Position numbers and translations under genes: made by a program | In this document: in pieces, positions 1 to 9,212 of the stretch | How positions within the stretch are numbered: the first letter of the stretch is position 1 | Layout: each line of letters starts with the position of its first letter | Notes under the pieces: model-generated | What the model saw: only the letters and a program-made list of their open reading frames with translations | Told to the model about the DNA's origin: nothing | The model's database searches: none | Source of the DNA: an uncultured Flavobacteriales bacterium | GTDB taxonomy: Bacteria; Bacteroidota; Bacteroidia; Flavobacteriales_D; Crocinitomicaceae | DNA: 64,000 bases | Direction of reading: 5' to 3' | Assembly: GCA_943789205.1 (NCBI GenBank) | Contig: CALSTG010000001.1 | Coordinates: 734,435-798,434 of the forward strand

Positions 1-174
1 TTTTGTTCTGTCTGCCGCAGAGCAATATAAGTCAACTAACTCATCCTTAAGCTTTGGCAAAACAAACTCCGCTAAAGCCTCACATTGGACAATTCCTTTA
101 TTTGATAATTCGCGTTGAAAGTCTCCAATATTCGACTCAGAAGCATTCGCATGGCGCAGCAAATACAGCTTCAA
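1..174 (-). CDS. SixA-type histidine phosphatase, partial (N-terminal 58 residues)
   Basis: This gene runs off the left edge of the window. The visible N-terminus starts LKLYLLRHANASES, with the RHA signature of the histidine phosphatase superfamily at residues 7-9, and reaches a region ending YCSAADRTK that fits the S-x-x-x-R-T element of SixA-like enzymes. Members remove phosphate from phosphohistidine or small phosphoesters in the cytoplasm. The likely start is TTG at 172-174, which overlaps the TGA stop of the upstream phosphatase gene (TTGA), so translation is probably coupled. It is the last visible member of the polysaccharide operon. Substrate and full length cannot be judged from this fragment. 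Confidence 0.75.
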   Translation of the reverse strand, partial: MKLYLLRHANASESNIGDFQRELSNKGIVQCEALAEFVLPKLKDELVDLYCSAADRTK

Positions 175-914
175 ACCACCAAGTTTTTCACTAAATAATT
201 ACCCAGTTTGTGTATATAAGGATTGGTTAAATTTTCCTCAAGTAATGATAAATGTTCTATTCTATGACAGTCTGTTCCAACAAAATCAAAGGCACCTGCA
301 TCTATTAATCTTTCGGCTTGCTTTTTTACCTCCGGCCCATACTGACCTGAAAGTGAGTTGAGATTAATCTGAATATTTATACCATCCTTTCGCCATGATT
401 CTGCTTTATCTACTGATCCTAAGAAATACATGTAACGTTCAAAATGCGCAATCACTGGTCGGTATCCTTTTGCTTTAAGTTCAAAGAAAAGCTGTTCTAA
501 AAATTGAGGTTTAGAATGAAATGCAAATTCCACAAGTACATAATTGTCACCAAACGTTAGGAGCTCTTTATTCTCTATTTTAGGCATTAATGTCTCATCA
601 AAATAGTATTCAGCCGCAGCTTCAATCTCAATTTCAAGACCATGGCGTTTGGCTTCTTCTCTGAGATTTCCAAGACCCTCTAGAATGATTTCATTCGTAT
701 TAGGAAAGGAGTCTGTCATAACGTGAGGTGTTGTCACTACCTTTTTAAACCCTAAGTGCTCAAACTTTGCAAGCATGGCTATAGATTGATCCATATTTTG
801 AGCGCCATCGTCAATACCAGGAATTAAATGAGAATGAATATCAACTTTCAATCTTCCGATATCAAATGGTTCAAGTTGCTCCTGCTTTTTAAATATGTTT
901 CCGAAAAAACCCAT
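171..914 (-). CDS. CpsB/YwqE-type PHP-domain tyrosine-protein phosphatase
   Basis: The protein has 247 residues, a normal length for the family. It carries the PHP metal-binding set: DIHSH with H27 and H29, TTPH at H64, E102, AHFERY at H157 and GTDCH at D215/H217. In characterised members (CpsB, YwqE, Wzb-equivalents of Gram-positives and Bacteroidota) this manganese-dependent enzyme dephosphorylates the tyrosine-rich tail of a BY-kinase that controls polysaccharide chain length and export. No kinase is visible in the window, so its partner would lie outside. The ATG shares one base with the stop codon of the dehydratase gene upstream, and its own stop overlaps the SixA-like start. This placement supports a role in regulating polysaccharide assembly. 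Confidence 0.88.
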   Translation of the reverse strand: MGFFGNIFKKQEQLEPFDIGRLKVDIHSHLIPGIDDGAQNMDQSIAMLAKFEHLGFKKVVTTPHVMTDSFPNTNEIILEGLGNLREEAKRHGLEIEIEAAAEYYFDETLMPKIENKELLTFGDNYVLVEFAFHSKPQFLEQLFFELKAKGYRPVIAHFERYMYFLGSVDKAESWRKDGINIQINLNSLSGQYGPEVKKQAERLIDAGAFDFVGTDCHRIEHLSLLEENLTNPYIHKLGNYLVKNLVV

Positions 915-1969
915 TAATTTCGATCACTATACATTTTAGAATAATATTCCTTGTAAGACCCACTTGTAACTTGCGCGACCCAATCCTTATTTGACAAATA
1001 CCAATCTACTGTTTTTGAAAGACCTTCTTCGAATGTAATGGAAGGCTTCCAGCCTAGCTCATTTTCTAACTTTGTAGCATCAATGGCATAACGCTTATCA
1101 TGACCTGCGCGGTCTTTTACATAAGTGATCAATTGTTCAGAATCTCCTTCAGTCCTTCCGAGCTTTTCATCCATCAATCGACACAAAAACCGAACGAGCT
1201 CAATATTAGTCCATTCATTAAGACCACCGACGTTATAAGCTTCTCCTAATCTGCCGTTGGTGAAAATAGCATCTATAGCACTCGCATGATCCTCTACCCA
1301 AAGCCAATCTCGAATATTGTCTCCTTTGCCATATATCGGAAGTGCTTTTTTATTTAGAATATTATGAATCATAAGAGGTATCAACTTTTCAGGAAAGTGA
1401 TGGCTCCCGTAATTATTGGAACAATTCGATATTTTTATGGGCAACCCATAAGTGTGAAAATAGGCACGTACAAAATGATCAGATGATGCTTTAGAGGCTG
1501 AATAAGGACTTCTTGGGTCATATGAAGTGTCTTCAGTAAATAAGCCCTCATCTCCAAGGGAGCCATAAACCTCATCTGTGGAAACGTGATGAAAGACATG
1601 TTCTCCTGAAGTCCAGAATTCCTTAGCTGCATTCAATAAATTCACAGTTCCTACAACATTTGACATTACAAATTCCATGGGACCTTCGATAGAACGATCT
1701 ACATGAGACTCTGCTGCTAAATGAATCACATGCGAAATTTTATAACGTTTAAAGATTGCGCGAACAGCCTCGCTGTCGGTAATATTTAATTTTTCAAATA
1801 TATAGTTTGGCTCAGACTCAACATCACGCAAATTTTCGAGATTTCCAGCATAAGTAAGTGCATCTGCATTGATCACTGTATCATTCGGATAATTATTTAC
1901 AAATCTTCGTACAACATGTGATCCAATAAAACCCGCTCCACCAGTTATTAAAATATTACGTTTTTCCAT
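914..1969 (-). CDS. rfbB: dTDP-glucose 4,6-dehydratase
   Basis: This 351-residue extended short-chain dehydrogenase converts dTDP-glucose to dTDP-4-keto-6-deoxyglucose, the branch point to rhamnose, fucosamine, quinovosamine and related deoxysugars. Visible features are the NAD-binding GGAGFIGSH at residues 10-18, the STDEVYG segment with the catalytic Thr131-Asp132-Glu133 triad, and YSASK with Tyr156 and Lys160. The length and the TDE triad distinguish it from UDP-galactose epimerases. It sits directly downstream of the UDP-HexNAc dehydrogenase gene with only one base between them, and overlaps the CpsB-type gene by one base. The rest of a rhamnose pathway (RfbA, C, D) is not in this window. 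Confidence 0.92.
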   Translation of the reverse strand: MEKRNILITGGAGFIGSHVVRRFVNNYPNDTVINADALTYAGNLENLRDVESEPNYIFEKLNITDSEAVRAIFKRYKISHVIHLAAESHVDRSIEGPMEFVMSNVVGTVNLLNAAKEFWTSGEHVFHHVSTDEVYGSLGDEGLFTEDTSYDPRSPYSASKASSDHFVRAYFHTYGLPIKISNCSNNYGSHHFPEKLIPLMIHNILNKKALPIYGKGDNIRDWLWVEDHASAIDAIFTNGRLGEAYNVGGLNEWTNIELVRFLCRLMDEKLGRTEGDSEQLITYVKDRAGHDKRYAIDATKLENELGWKPSITFEEGLSKTVDWYLSNKDWVAQVTSGSYKEYYSKMYSDRN

Positions 1970-1970
1970 A

Positions 1971-3276
1971 TTACAAACTCCAATATTCTAATTCACTCAT
2001 TTGGTCCTTAAAAATCCCCTTAACGTCAACAAAAACGCCATTTTTATCCTTTAAAAGGGATTGAAAATAAGATTCGTCGTGTTTCAAATAAGCAGCATGA
2101 TTAACAGCGACAATAACCGCATCGTAATCATTGGCCATCTTTGAAGCCAAAGGCGTGCCATATTCGTGCTCCATTTCCTTCGAGCTGGCATGAGGATCTA
2201 CCAAATCAACCTTTACCTGAAAAGATTTTAGTTCATTTACAATATCAATCACCTTTGAATTTCTTATGTCTGAAACATCCTCTTTAAAGGTTGCGCCCAT
2301 TACCAAAACTTTAGCATCTTGAATATGTTTCCCTTGTGCTAAAATCTTTTTTACAGTCTGTTTTGCGATATAAAAACCCATTGAATCGTTAACATACCTT
2401 CCACTCGTAATTACTTTTGCATGGTAACCAGCTTGCTGAGCCTTGTGGGTGAGATAATATGGGTCAACACCTATACAGTGTCCTCCAACCAATCCAGGGA
2501 GCAAACTTCAAGAAATTCCATTTTGTACCTGCAGCTTCGAGAACATCAAAAGTGTTTATATCCAGCTTATTAAATATTATTGAAAGCTCGTTGATCAATG
2601 CAATATTAACATCACGCTGCGTATTTTCAATGATTTTAGCCGCCTCTGCAACTTTAATACTCGGAGCTCTATGAACACCTGCACCAACCACAAGTTCATA
2701 TGTTTTGGCTATTTCTTCAGAGGATTCTTCACAACATCCAGAAGATACTTTTACAACATTTTGTAAGGTATGCACCTTATCTCCTGGATTTATTCTTTCC
2801 GGCGAATAACCAACCTTAAAGTCTTCTTGAAACTTCAAACCTGAACCTTTTTCTAGGACAGGTATACAATCTTCTTCAGTACAACCAGGATAAACAGTTG
2901 ATTCATAAACTACATAATCCCCTTTTTTTAAAACCTGGGCTACTGTTTTACTCGCACCAATGAGCGGCGTTAAATCAGGCAAGTTTGAATCATCTATTGG
3001 AGTTGGCACAGCTACAATAAAAAATTCAACATCTTTAAGACCCTCAATATTTGCGGTAAATACAATATCGCAGCCCTCGAAATCCTTAGCTTCAAGCTCG
3101 TTACTTGGATCAATATTATTTTTCATCATATCAACGCGTTCTTGGTTGATATCAAACCCAACTACCTTTATTTTTCTTGAAAAATCAAGTGCTATTGGTA
3201 AACCAACATAACCCAAACCTATGACTGCAAGCTTAGATTTCCCTTTCAGCATTCTATCATAAATCAAATCACTCAT
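1971..3276 (-). CDS. Nucleotide-sugar dehydrogenase (UDP-HexNAc 6-dehydrogenase, WbpA/TviB-like), frameshifted
   Basis: Two overlapping reading frames together encode one complete dehydrogenase of about 434 residues. The first (2464-3276) begins with the Rossmann motif GLGYVGLP around residues 20-27. The second (1971-2504) contains [14 protein letters not shown], whose Cys (about residue 267 after joining) is the catalytic thiol of the family. The join needs one base removed around 2496-2499, reading GCT-CCC-(T)-GGA on the coding strand. The family oxidises UDP-GlcNAc or UDP-GalNAc to the uronic acid, and the neighbouring WlbA/WlbB-like genes favour UDP-GlcNAc. Without the shift the product stops before the catalytic Cys and would be inactive. 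Sequencing error, mutation and recoding are all possible. Confidence 0.82.
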
Positions 3277-4303
3277 CTGCTTTCTTATTTTTGTTTTTTA
3301 CTTTATAAATTCTTTCTATTATTTCAACTACCTTAAGCCCCTCTAAAGCATTTGTTGTCGGTGAAGTTCTACCTTTTACACTATCAATAACATTGGATAT
3401 CACATAGTTATGATTAGCAGCTGAGCCCTTATATGGCCCATAATCGTTAGCAGGGTTAGAGGGCTTTAATTCTGGCATTTCATAATTCTTTATGTTGCAA
3501 ATTTCAACTTCATTCATATATTGCCCGCCAATTTTAACGCTACCATTTTCACCTATAATGGTCATTGACGATTCTAAATTTTGATTCGCCACTGCAGTTG
3601 AATAATTCAAACAACCCATACCTCCGTTAATAAAATCGAAAGTAACCAAACCTGAATCTTCAAAATCTGTAGAATTTTGATGCGTGAAATCTTTAAATTT
3701 ACCTTCGATATTATCAATATCCCCAAACAACCAATACATAATATCGATAAAATGAGAGAACTGAGTAAACAGGGTACCTCCATCGAGTTCTTTGGTTCCC
3801 TTCCAACCTCCCTTTTTGTAATAACGGTCATCACGGTTCCAATAACAATTAAGTTGAACCATAAATATTTTTCCTAAAATACCGTCTTCAACAATGGACT
3901 TTATCCACTCGGAAGGAGGAGAATACCTGTTCTGCATAACGCAAAAAACTTGTCTTGAAACTTGCAATGCCTTGAAAATGATTTTTTCGCAATTATCCTT
4001 GGATAAACCCATTGGCTTTTCGCAGACCACGTGCTTCTTCATCTCGAGTGCCTTGAGTGATTGGCTTGCATGCAAGCCGTTTGGCGTACAAATATTGACC
4101 ACATCAACCTCTAAATCACTTTGTAACAATTCCTCGATACTCGAGAAAAATGGCACCTCAAAATGCAAAGCGTCACATGTTTCTTGAGAACGACAATCCA
4201 CCAAAGCAACCAATTCGGCTTCAGCTTCTCTTTTAATCATCTCAGCGTGACGTTTCCCAATATGACCAGCCCCTACAACTGCAAATTTTACTTTATTACT
4301 CAT
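3269..4303 (-). CDS. Gfo/Idh/MocA oxidoreductase, WlbA/WbpB-like
   Basis: The 344-residue protein has the N-terminal Rossmann motif GAGHIGKRH (residues 11-19) and the Gfo/Idh signature CEKPMG (94-99). It also has the segment [18 protein letters not shown] followed by [22 protein letters not shown], which matches WlbA/WbpB enzymes and includes the conserved D187/H184 region. In that pathway the enzyme oxidises C3 of UDP-GlcNAc uronic acid to the 3-keto sugar, coupled to 2-oxoglutarate recycling. The acetyltransferase and aminotransferase that follow in the pathway are encoded in the same operon. The gene overlaps both neighbours by a few bases. The exact stereochemistry of the substrate is inferred from context. 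Confidence 0.85.
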   Translation of the reverse strand: MSNKVKFAVVGAGHIGKRHAEMIKREAEAELVALVDCRSQETCDALHFEVPFFSSIEELLQSDLEVDVVNICTPNGLHASQSLKALEMKKHVVCEKPMGLSKDNCEKIIFKALQVSRQVFCVMQNRYSPPSEWIKSIVEDGILGKIFMVQLNCYWNRDDRYYKKGGWKGTKELDGGTLFTQFSHFIDIMYWLFGDIDNIEGKFKDFTHQNSTDFEDSGLVTFDFINGGMGCLNYSTAVANQNLESSMTIIGENGSVKIGGQYMNEVEICNIKNYEMPELKPSNPANDYGPYKGSAANHNYVISNVIDSVKGRTSPTTNALEGLKVVEIIERIYKVKNKNKKADE

Positions 4304-4869
4304 TTTTTTCTGACCGTATTATTTTTAAGTATGTATACCGCTTTACTTTCAAGGCATACAGCTTCATTGTTATTATCGAATTCTAAACGATGACCAAACT
4401 CACTCATCCAACCTACTTGACGCGCTGGATTCCCAACGACTAAAGCATAATCTGGGATTGTCTTTGTGACCACCGCACCAGCGCCAATAAATGCAAACTT
4501 CCCAATATTGTGACCACAAACTATTGTTGCATTTGCTCCTATGCTCGCTCCTTTCCTAACAATTGTTCTCGAATAGGAACCACGTCGATTAATTGCACTT
4601 CTAGGATTTAAAACATTTGTAAAAACCATAGATGGCCCTAAAAAAACATCATCTTCACAGGTCACTCCTGTATATATGGAAACATTATTTTGAACCTTAA
4701 CATTATCGCCAAGTGTAACTTCAGGTGAAACAACTACATTTTGACCTATATTACACCGTTCTCCTATAGTACAACCAGGCATAATATGCGAAAAATGCCA
4801 GATCTTAGTTCCTGCTCCAATGGTACAACCAGCATCGACTGCTGCCGATTCGTGCGCAAAATAATCCAT
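4300..4869 (-). CDS. Hexapeptide N-acetyltransferase, WlbB/WbpD-like
   Basis: This 189-residue left-handed beta-helix protein has successive hexapeptide turns (for example [38 protein letters not shown]). It also has the family block [15 protein letters not shown] and ends with the [15 protein letters not shown] segment typical of WlbB/WbpD-type acetyl-CoA transferases. These act on the 3-amino group of UDP-GlcNAc(3NH2)A to give UDP-GlcNAc(3NAc)A. The start ATG is adjacent to the sugar decarboxylase stop, and the stop overlaps the next start (ATGA type), which indicates one translationally coupled operon. The family is usually a trimer in the cytoplasm. Confidence 0.88.
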   Translation of the reverse strand: MDYFAHESAAVDAGCTIGAGTKIWHFSHIMPGCTIGERCNIGQNVVVSPEVTLGDNVKVQNNVSIYTGVTCEDDVFLGPSMVFTNVLNPRSAINRRGSYSRTIVRKGASIGANATIVCGHNIGKFAFIGAGAVVTKTIPDYALVVGNPARQVGWMSEFGHRLEFDNNNEAVCLESKAVYILKNNTVRKK

Positions 4870-5855
4870 TATCTAACAATGTAATTATCGAAATTCATAT
4901 GATCTTTTTTGAAAAGTTCTTCTTTCGACAGTGATTTAAAATAATCGTAAGTAATCTTCAATCCTTCCGCTCGTGAAAATTTGGGTTCCCAATCTAATAT
5001 AGATTTTGCTAATCTTATATCAGGTCTCCTTTGTTTAGGGTCATCAACTGGTAAATCTTTATATATCACCTTTTGAGTAGTACCCGTCAATTTTATAATC
5101 TCTTCAGCAAATTGTGAAATTGAAATCTCTGATGGATTTCCAATATTAACAGGTTCAGTATAATCACTATGAAGCAGGCGATAAATTCCCTCAACTAAAT
5201 CTTCTACAAAGCAGAAAGATCTTGTTTGAGAACCATCTCCAAAAACAGTTAAGTCTTCTCCTCTCAGTGCTTGACCAATAAAAGCGGGAAGTACACGGCC
5301 GTCATTGAGTCTCATTCTCGGTCCATACGTATTAAATATGCGAGCTATTCTGGTTTCAATCTCATGAAATGTATGGTATGCCATCGTCATGGCTTCTTGA
5401 AATCTCTTTGCCTCATCATATACACCACGAGGACCAACTGGGTTTACATTGCCAAAATAAGTTTCAGGTTGGGGGTGTTCGACAGGATCACCGTACACCT
5501 CAGAAGTTGAGGCTATCAAAACTCGCGCTTGTTTAACACGAGCAAGACCTAAGCAATTATGAATCCCCAATGAACCAACTTTAAGCGTTTGAATCGGGAT
5601 TTTTAAATAGTCAATGGGACTTGCAGGTGAGGCAAAATGGAGTATATAATCTAACTCACCAGGAATATGAATATGTTTTGATACATCATGGTGATGAAAC
5701 TCAAAGTTTGAGAGTTTCATAAGGTGCTCTAAGTTTGACATTCTACCCGTAATCAGATTATCCATACCTATTACGTGATAACCCTCTTTCGTAAATCTAT
5801 CGCACAAATGAGACCCTAAAAAGCCTGCAGCACCAGTAATCAATACGGTCATCAT
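4869..5855 (-). CDS. uxs: UDP-glucuronate decarboxylase (UDP-xylose synthase)
   Basis: This extended SDR of 328 residues has the NAD motif GAAGFLGSH (8-16), the family-specific [11 protein letters not shown] (73-83), STSEVYGDP (116-124) and the catalytic YDEAK (Tyr146, Lys150). The [11 protein letters not shown] context and the [13 protein letters not shown] segment are characteristic of UXS enzymes, which decarboxylate UDP-glucuronate to UDP-xylose. The substrate would come from the UDP-glucose dehydrogenase encoded immediately upstream, whose stop overlaps this start by four bases. This gives a complete two-step route from UDP-glucose to UDP-xylose. The C-terminus (about 20 residues beyond the usual end) is slightly extended and charged. 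Confidence 0.9.
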   Translation of the reverse strand: MMTVLITGAAGFLGSHLCDRFTKEGYHVIGMDNLITGRMSNLEHLMKLSNFEFHHHDVSKHIHIPGELDYILHFASPASPIDYLKIPIQTLKVGSLGIHNCLGLARVKQARVLIASTSEVYGDPVEHPQPETYFGNVNPVGPRGVYDEAKRFQEAMTMAYHTFHEIETRIARIFNTYGPRMRLNDGRVLPAFIGQALRGEDLTVFGDGSQTRSFCFVEDLVEGIYRLLHSDYTEPVNIGNPSEISISQFAEEIIKLTGTTQKVIYKDLPVDDPKQRRPDIRLAKSILDWEPKFSRAEGLKITYDYFKSLSKEELFKKDHMNFDNYIVR

Positions 5856-7174
5856 AATTGCGATTTTAAAACCCTACCTATGCTTGAATAATAGTAACCC
5901 TTTAAATTCATCTCGTGAATATCAAAGAGGTTCCTTCCATCAAATATTACAGCATCATTTAATAGCATTTTCATTTTATCGAAATCAGGATTTCTGTAAA
6001 CACCCCACTCTGTACAAATCAATAAAGCATCAGCGCCCTTCAAAGCATCATACTCGTTGTCTGAAAATGATATTTTTCGGGCCACTGGCAAAGTTTTTAC
6101 ATTTTCTATGGCCTCAGGATCGTGAGCTACAACATCTGCACCAGCCTCAATGAGTTTGTCTATCATATAAAGCGCGGGTGCTTCCCTGATGTCATCTGTA
6201 TCTGGTTTAAATGAAAGACCCCAAATTGCGATTTTTTTACCTCTTAAATCCCCTTTAAAGTAGTTTCTTATTTTCGGATAAAGAATCGTTTTTTGTTCAT
6301 GATTAACCTTGGTTACGGCATCAAGAATCTGAAATTGAAAACCATTATCAACCCCAGTTTTAACAAGCGCTTGAACATCTTTAGGAAAACAAGACCCTCC
6401 ATAACCAATTCCAGGGAATAAAAATCGTTTACCGATACGCGTATCAGAACCGATTCCTATCCGCACTTTATCTACATCTGCTCCTACTAGCTCGCAAAAA
6501 TTTGCAATCTCATTCATAAAAGTGATTTTAGTCGCAAGGAATGAGTTTGCAGCATATTTTGTCAATTCTGCTGATTTTTCATCCATAAAATAAATAGGAT
6601 TTCCCTGTCTTAAAAATGGCTTGTATAGGCTACCCATTATTTTTATTGCTCGCTCATCACTAGTTCCTATTATTACCCTGTCAGGTCTCATAAAATCTGA
6701 AACCGCAAATCCTTCTCTTAAAAATTCAGGATTTGAAACAACGGCAAAATCAACAGATGCATTTTGAGCAATAGCAGCGTGAACTTTTTCTGCGGTACCT
6801 ACCGGAACGGTACTCTTATCGACAATTACTTTATAATCTTTCATAAGACCACCAAGCTCATTCGCCACATCTAGTATATAGGAGAGGTCTGCAGACCCGT
6901 CTTCTCCCGGAGGGGTGGGTAAAGCTAAAAATATAATATCCCCATGTGCGACCCCTTCTTCAAGGGATGTTGTAAATTTCAAACGTCCTGCAGAAATATT
7001 TCTATCGAAGTACGTATCCAAATTAGGCTCATAAATGGGTACATTCCCTTTCTTCATCTTTTCAACCTTGTTCACATCGATATCTACACACAACACATCG
7101 TTGCCAGTTTCAGCGAAACAAGTGCCGGTCACTAATCCAACATATCCTGTACCAACTACAGTTATTTTCTTCAT
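5852..7174 (-). CDS. ugd: UDP-glucose 6-dehydrogenase
   Basis: The 440-residue enzyme oxidises UDP-glucose to UDP-glucuronate with two NAD. It has [11 protein letters not shown] (7-17), [16 protein letters not shown] (84-99), the SNPEFLREG segment (147-155) and the catalytic [10 protein letters not shown] with Cys262. The second Rossmann domain is visible as [20 protein letters not shown]. It is full-length and intact, unlike the second dehydrogenase of the same operon at 1971-3276. Its product feeds the UDP-xylose synthase gene downstream. The gene starts six bases after the aminotransferase stop codon. Confidence 0.93.
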   Translation of the reverse strand: MKKITVVGTGYVGLVTGTCFAETGNDVLCVDIDVNKVEKMKKGNVPIYEPNLDTYFDRNISAGRLKFTTSLEEGVAHGDIIFLALPTPPGEDGSADLSYILDVANELGGLMKDYKVIVDKSTVPVGTAEKVHAAIAQNASVDFAVVSNPEFLREGFAVSDFMRPDRVIIGTSDERAIKIMGSLYKPFLRQGNPIYFMDEKSAELTKYAANSFLATKITFMNEIANFCELVGADVDKVRIGIGSDTRIGKRFLFPGIGYGGSCFPKDVQALVKTGVDNGFQFQILDAVTKVNHEQKTILYPKIRNYFKGDLRGKKIAIWGLSFKPDTDDIREAPALYMIDKLIEAGADVVAHDPEAIENVKTLPVARKISFSDNEYDALKGADALLICTEWGVYRNPDFDKMKMLLNDAVIFDGRNLFDIHEMNLKGYYYSSIGRVLKSQL

Positions 7175-7180
7175 CTTTTT

Positions 7181-8306
7181 TTATTTTAAGCAATCAAGGA
7201 TTGCTGCGATAATAAATTTCATTTGCTCTTCCTCAAGCTCTGTATGCATGGGAAGTGATAACACTTGGGTGGTTAAGCTATCCGTGACTGGTAATGAATA
7301 ATCGATTTTAAAATGATCAAACATTTTTTGTTTGTGTGCCGGAATAGGATAATATATCATTGACGGAATACCTTTTGAAGCGAGCTTTTCATGAACCTCA
7401 TCCCTGTTTATGCCATTTAATTTTAAGGTGTATTGATGAAAAACATGGGTTGAATTCTCAGAGCGGAACGGTATGGTGATTTTTTTATTCCCTAAAAAAG
7501 CAGCATCATATATTCCTGCAGCCTTTTGACGTGCCTGAATATAAGCATCTAATTCTCTTAGCTTAATCCTTAATATTCCCGCTTGAAGATTATCAAGACG
7601 TGAGTTACAACCTACAACATCATGGTGGTATTTTTTGCTTTGACCATGATTGGCAATCATGATAATCTTTTGGGCTAAAGCATCGCTATTTGTACAAATT
7701 GCACCTCCATCACCAAAACAACCTAGGTTTTTAGAAGGAAAGAAGGAAGTGCATCCAATATCGCCAATAGTACCCTGTCTTCTGCCTTTTACCCGAACTA
7801 AATATGTAGTCAGAACCAATAGCTTGTGCATTATCCTCCACGACATATAAATTATTTGCTTTGGCAAAACTCATTATTGCCTCCATGTTCGCAGACTGAC
7901 CATACAAGTGAACAGGCACAATTGCTTTGGTTCTAGAAGTCAAAGCAGCACTCAATGATTCAGGATCAATACAAAAAGTATTTGGGTCTACTTCCACAAA
8001 AACCGGTCTTAATCCCAACAAAGCAATGACCTCGGTAGTTGCTATGTAGGTAAATGAAGGAGTAATCACCTCATCTCCTGGCTTTAACCCTAGTGACATC
8101 AACGAAATCTGAAGTGCATCTGTTCCGTTTGCACAAGGAATAACATGCTTAACATCAAGATATTCTTGAAGGTCATTTTTGAATTCCGCAACTTCAGGCC
8201 CATTGATAAATTGAGCTTTTGACATTATATCCTCTATTAGAGGCAGTACGGTTGGTTTAATTTTCTCGTATTGAGAAACCAAATCAACCATTTGAATTTT
8301 TTTCAT
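7181..8306 (-). CDS. DegT/DnrJ/EryC1 sugar aminotransferase (WbpE/WlbC-like), frameshifted
   Basis: Two overlapping frames join into one PLP-dependent aminotransferase of about 374 residues. The first part carries VEDNAQAIG (PLP-binding Asp158) and the second TSFFPSKNLGCFGDGG (Schiff-base Lys about 192). One base around 7772-7775 must be removed (ACA-GGG-(T)-ACT on the coding strand) to join them. Without the shift the product lacks the PLP lysine. The likely start is the ATG at 8306 (MKKIQMVDL). An ATG at 8342 lies upstream of the predicted -7 box and is rejected. With the WlbA- and WlbB-like genes it would transaminate the 3-keto sugar using glutamate. It is the first gene of the operon. 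Confidence 0.83.
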
Positions 8307-8324
8307 CCCAACGTTTAACAAGTA

Positions 8325-8332
8325 CAAATATA
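8325..8332 (-). promoter_or_regulatory. Promoter -7 box of the polysaccharide operon
   Basis: The minus strand reads TATATTTG, a perfect match to the Bacteroidota -7 consensus TANNTTTG, 18 bases ahead of the ATG at 8306. A clear -33 TTTG element is not obvious. Confidence 0.6.
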
Positions 8333-8439
8333 AGCAATTCACAAGGAATCATGAAGGGCTTTATGCGGATGTAAATGAATTAAAATTATAAAAAATCATA
8401 ATCCCAAAATACGATTCTTTAAAACACAAAAATTGCTCG

Positions 8440-8447
8440 TATTTTTG
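8440..8447 (+). promoter_or_regulatory. Promoter -7 box for the barrel protein/waaA pair
   Basis: TATTTTTG matches TANNTTTG and ends only six bases before the ATG at 8454. Transcription would begin at or just before the start codon, so the mRNA is probably leaderless or nearly so. Confidence 0.55.
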
Positions 8448-8453
8448 TAGAGT

Positions 8454-9212
8454 ATGAGGACGCTATTCATTTTTCTTATTCTCTTTATAAATATGCTGCA
8501 ATTCAATGCGCAGCAACAAGAAGTCAAAAGTCCAGTTTTTCGCACATGGGTTGGATTCGAATATGGAGCAAATAGTACTTTTGGGGACCTATCAAACCGT
8601 TATGGCTTTTTAAATAATGTAGGATTAATGACAGGTGTTAAAACCAAAAAAAACTATTTCCTAGGGTTAAACTCCACATTCCTTTTTGGTAATAATATTC
8701 GGTTAACAGGGATATTTGATCACCTTACGGATGCTTATGGAAACATTACGGATATTAACGGAGATATTGCCGCAGTAGTTGTTTTCCCAAGAGGATTTAG
8801 CTCGAATATCACCTTTGGTAAGGTTTTTTCAATTCTAAATCCTAATCCTAATTCAGGGCTCTTTATTCATGGCGGAGTGGGTTACCTTTTGCATAAAATG
8901 AAAATTGAAACAAACGACCAAGTGGTTCCGCAGCTTGAGCTAGACTATAAAAAAGGCTATGACCGACTTACAACAGGAATCAATTTTCATCAATTCATCG
9001 GTTACAACTTCATGGCTGAGTCAAGAGGGTATCATTTTTACGGTGGATTTTATGTACAAGAGGGCTTAACGAAAAATAAACGCACCTTGTTCTTTGACCG
9101 TCCAGATGAACCTGTCTCTAATGAAACCCGACTTGATATTCAAATGGGACTTAAATTCGGATGGGTTATTCCTATTTATAAAAGACAACCCCAAGAATTT
9201 TACTTTGACTAA
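8454..9212 (+). CDS. Predicted outer-membrane beta-barrel protein, unknown function
   Basis: The 252-residue protein begins with a signal peptide (MRTLFIFLILFINMLQFNAQ, cleavage near residue 20). It then alternates short amphipathic strands rich in Gly, Tyr and Phe, for example TWVGFEYGANSTFG, FIHGGVGYLLHKM and IQMGLKFGWVIPIY near the C-terminus. This suggests a small 8-10-stranded barrel. No catalytic motif is recognised. It overlaps the Kdo transferase start by one base (TAATG), so the two are co-expressed. A role in the outer membrane near lipopolysaccharide assembly is only an inference from that pairing. Confidence 0.7.
   Translation: MRTLFIFLILFINMLQFNAQQQEVKSPVFRTWVGFEYGANSTFGDLSNRYGFLNNVGLMTGVKTKKNYFLGLNSTFLFGNNIRLTGIFDHLTDAYGNITDINGDIAAVVVFPRGFSSNITFGKVFSILNPNPNSGLFIHGGVGYLLHKMKIETNDQVVPQLELDYKKGYDRLTTGINFHQFIGYNFMAESRGYHFYGGFYVQEGLTKNKRTLFFDRPDEPVSNETRLDIQMGLKFGWVIPIYKRQPQEFYFD

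Noticed and set aside
1971-3276. Each frameshifted pair read as two separate genes
   Set aside because: The halves carry complementary motifs of one family and lack complete domains on their own. Removing one base gives a single normal-length protein in all four cases.
8307-8342. Upstream start (MNCLYLYLL) for the aminotransferase
   Set aside because: It lies on or upstream of the predicted -7 box at 8325-8332, and family members begin near MKKIQMVDL.
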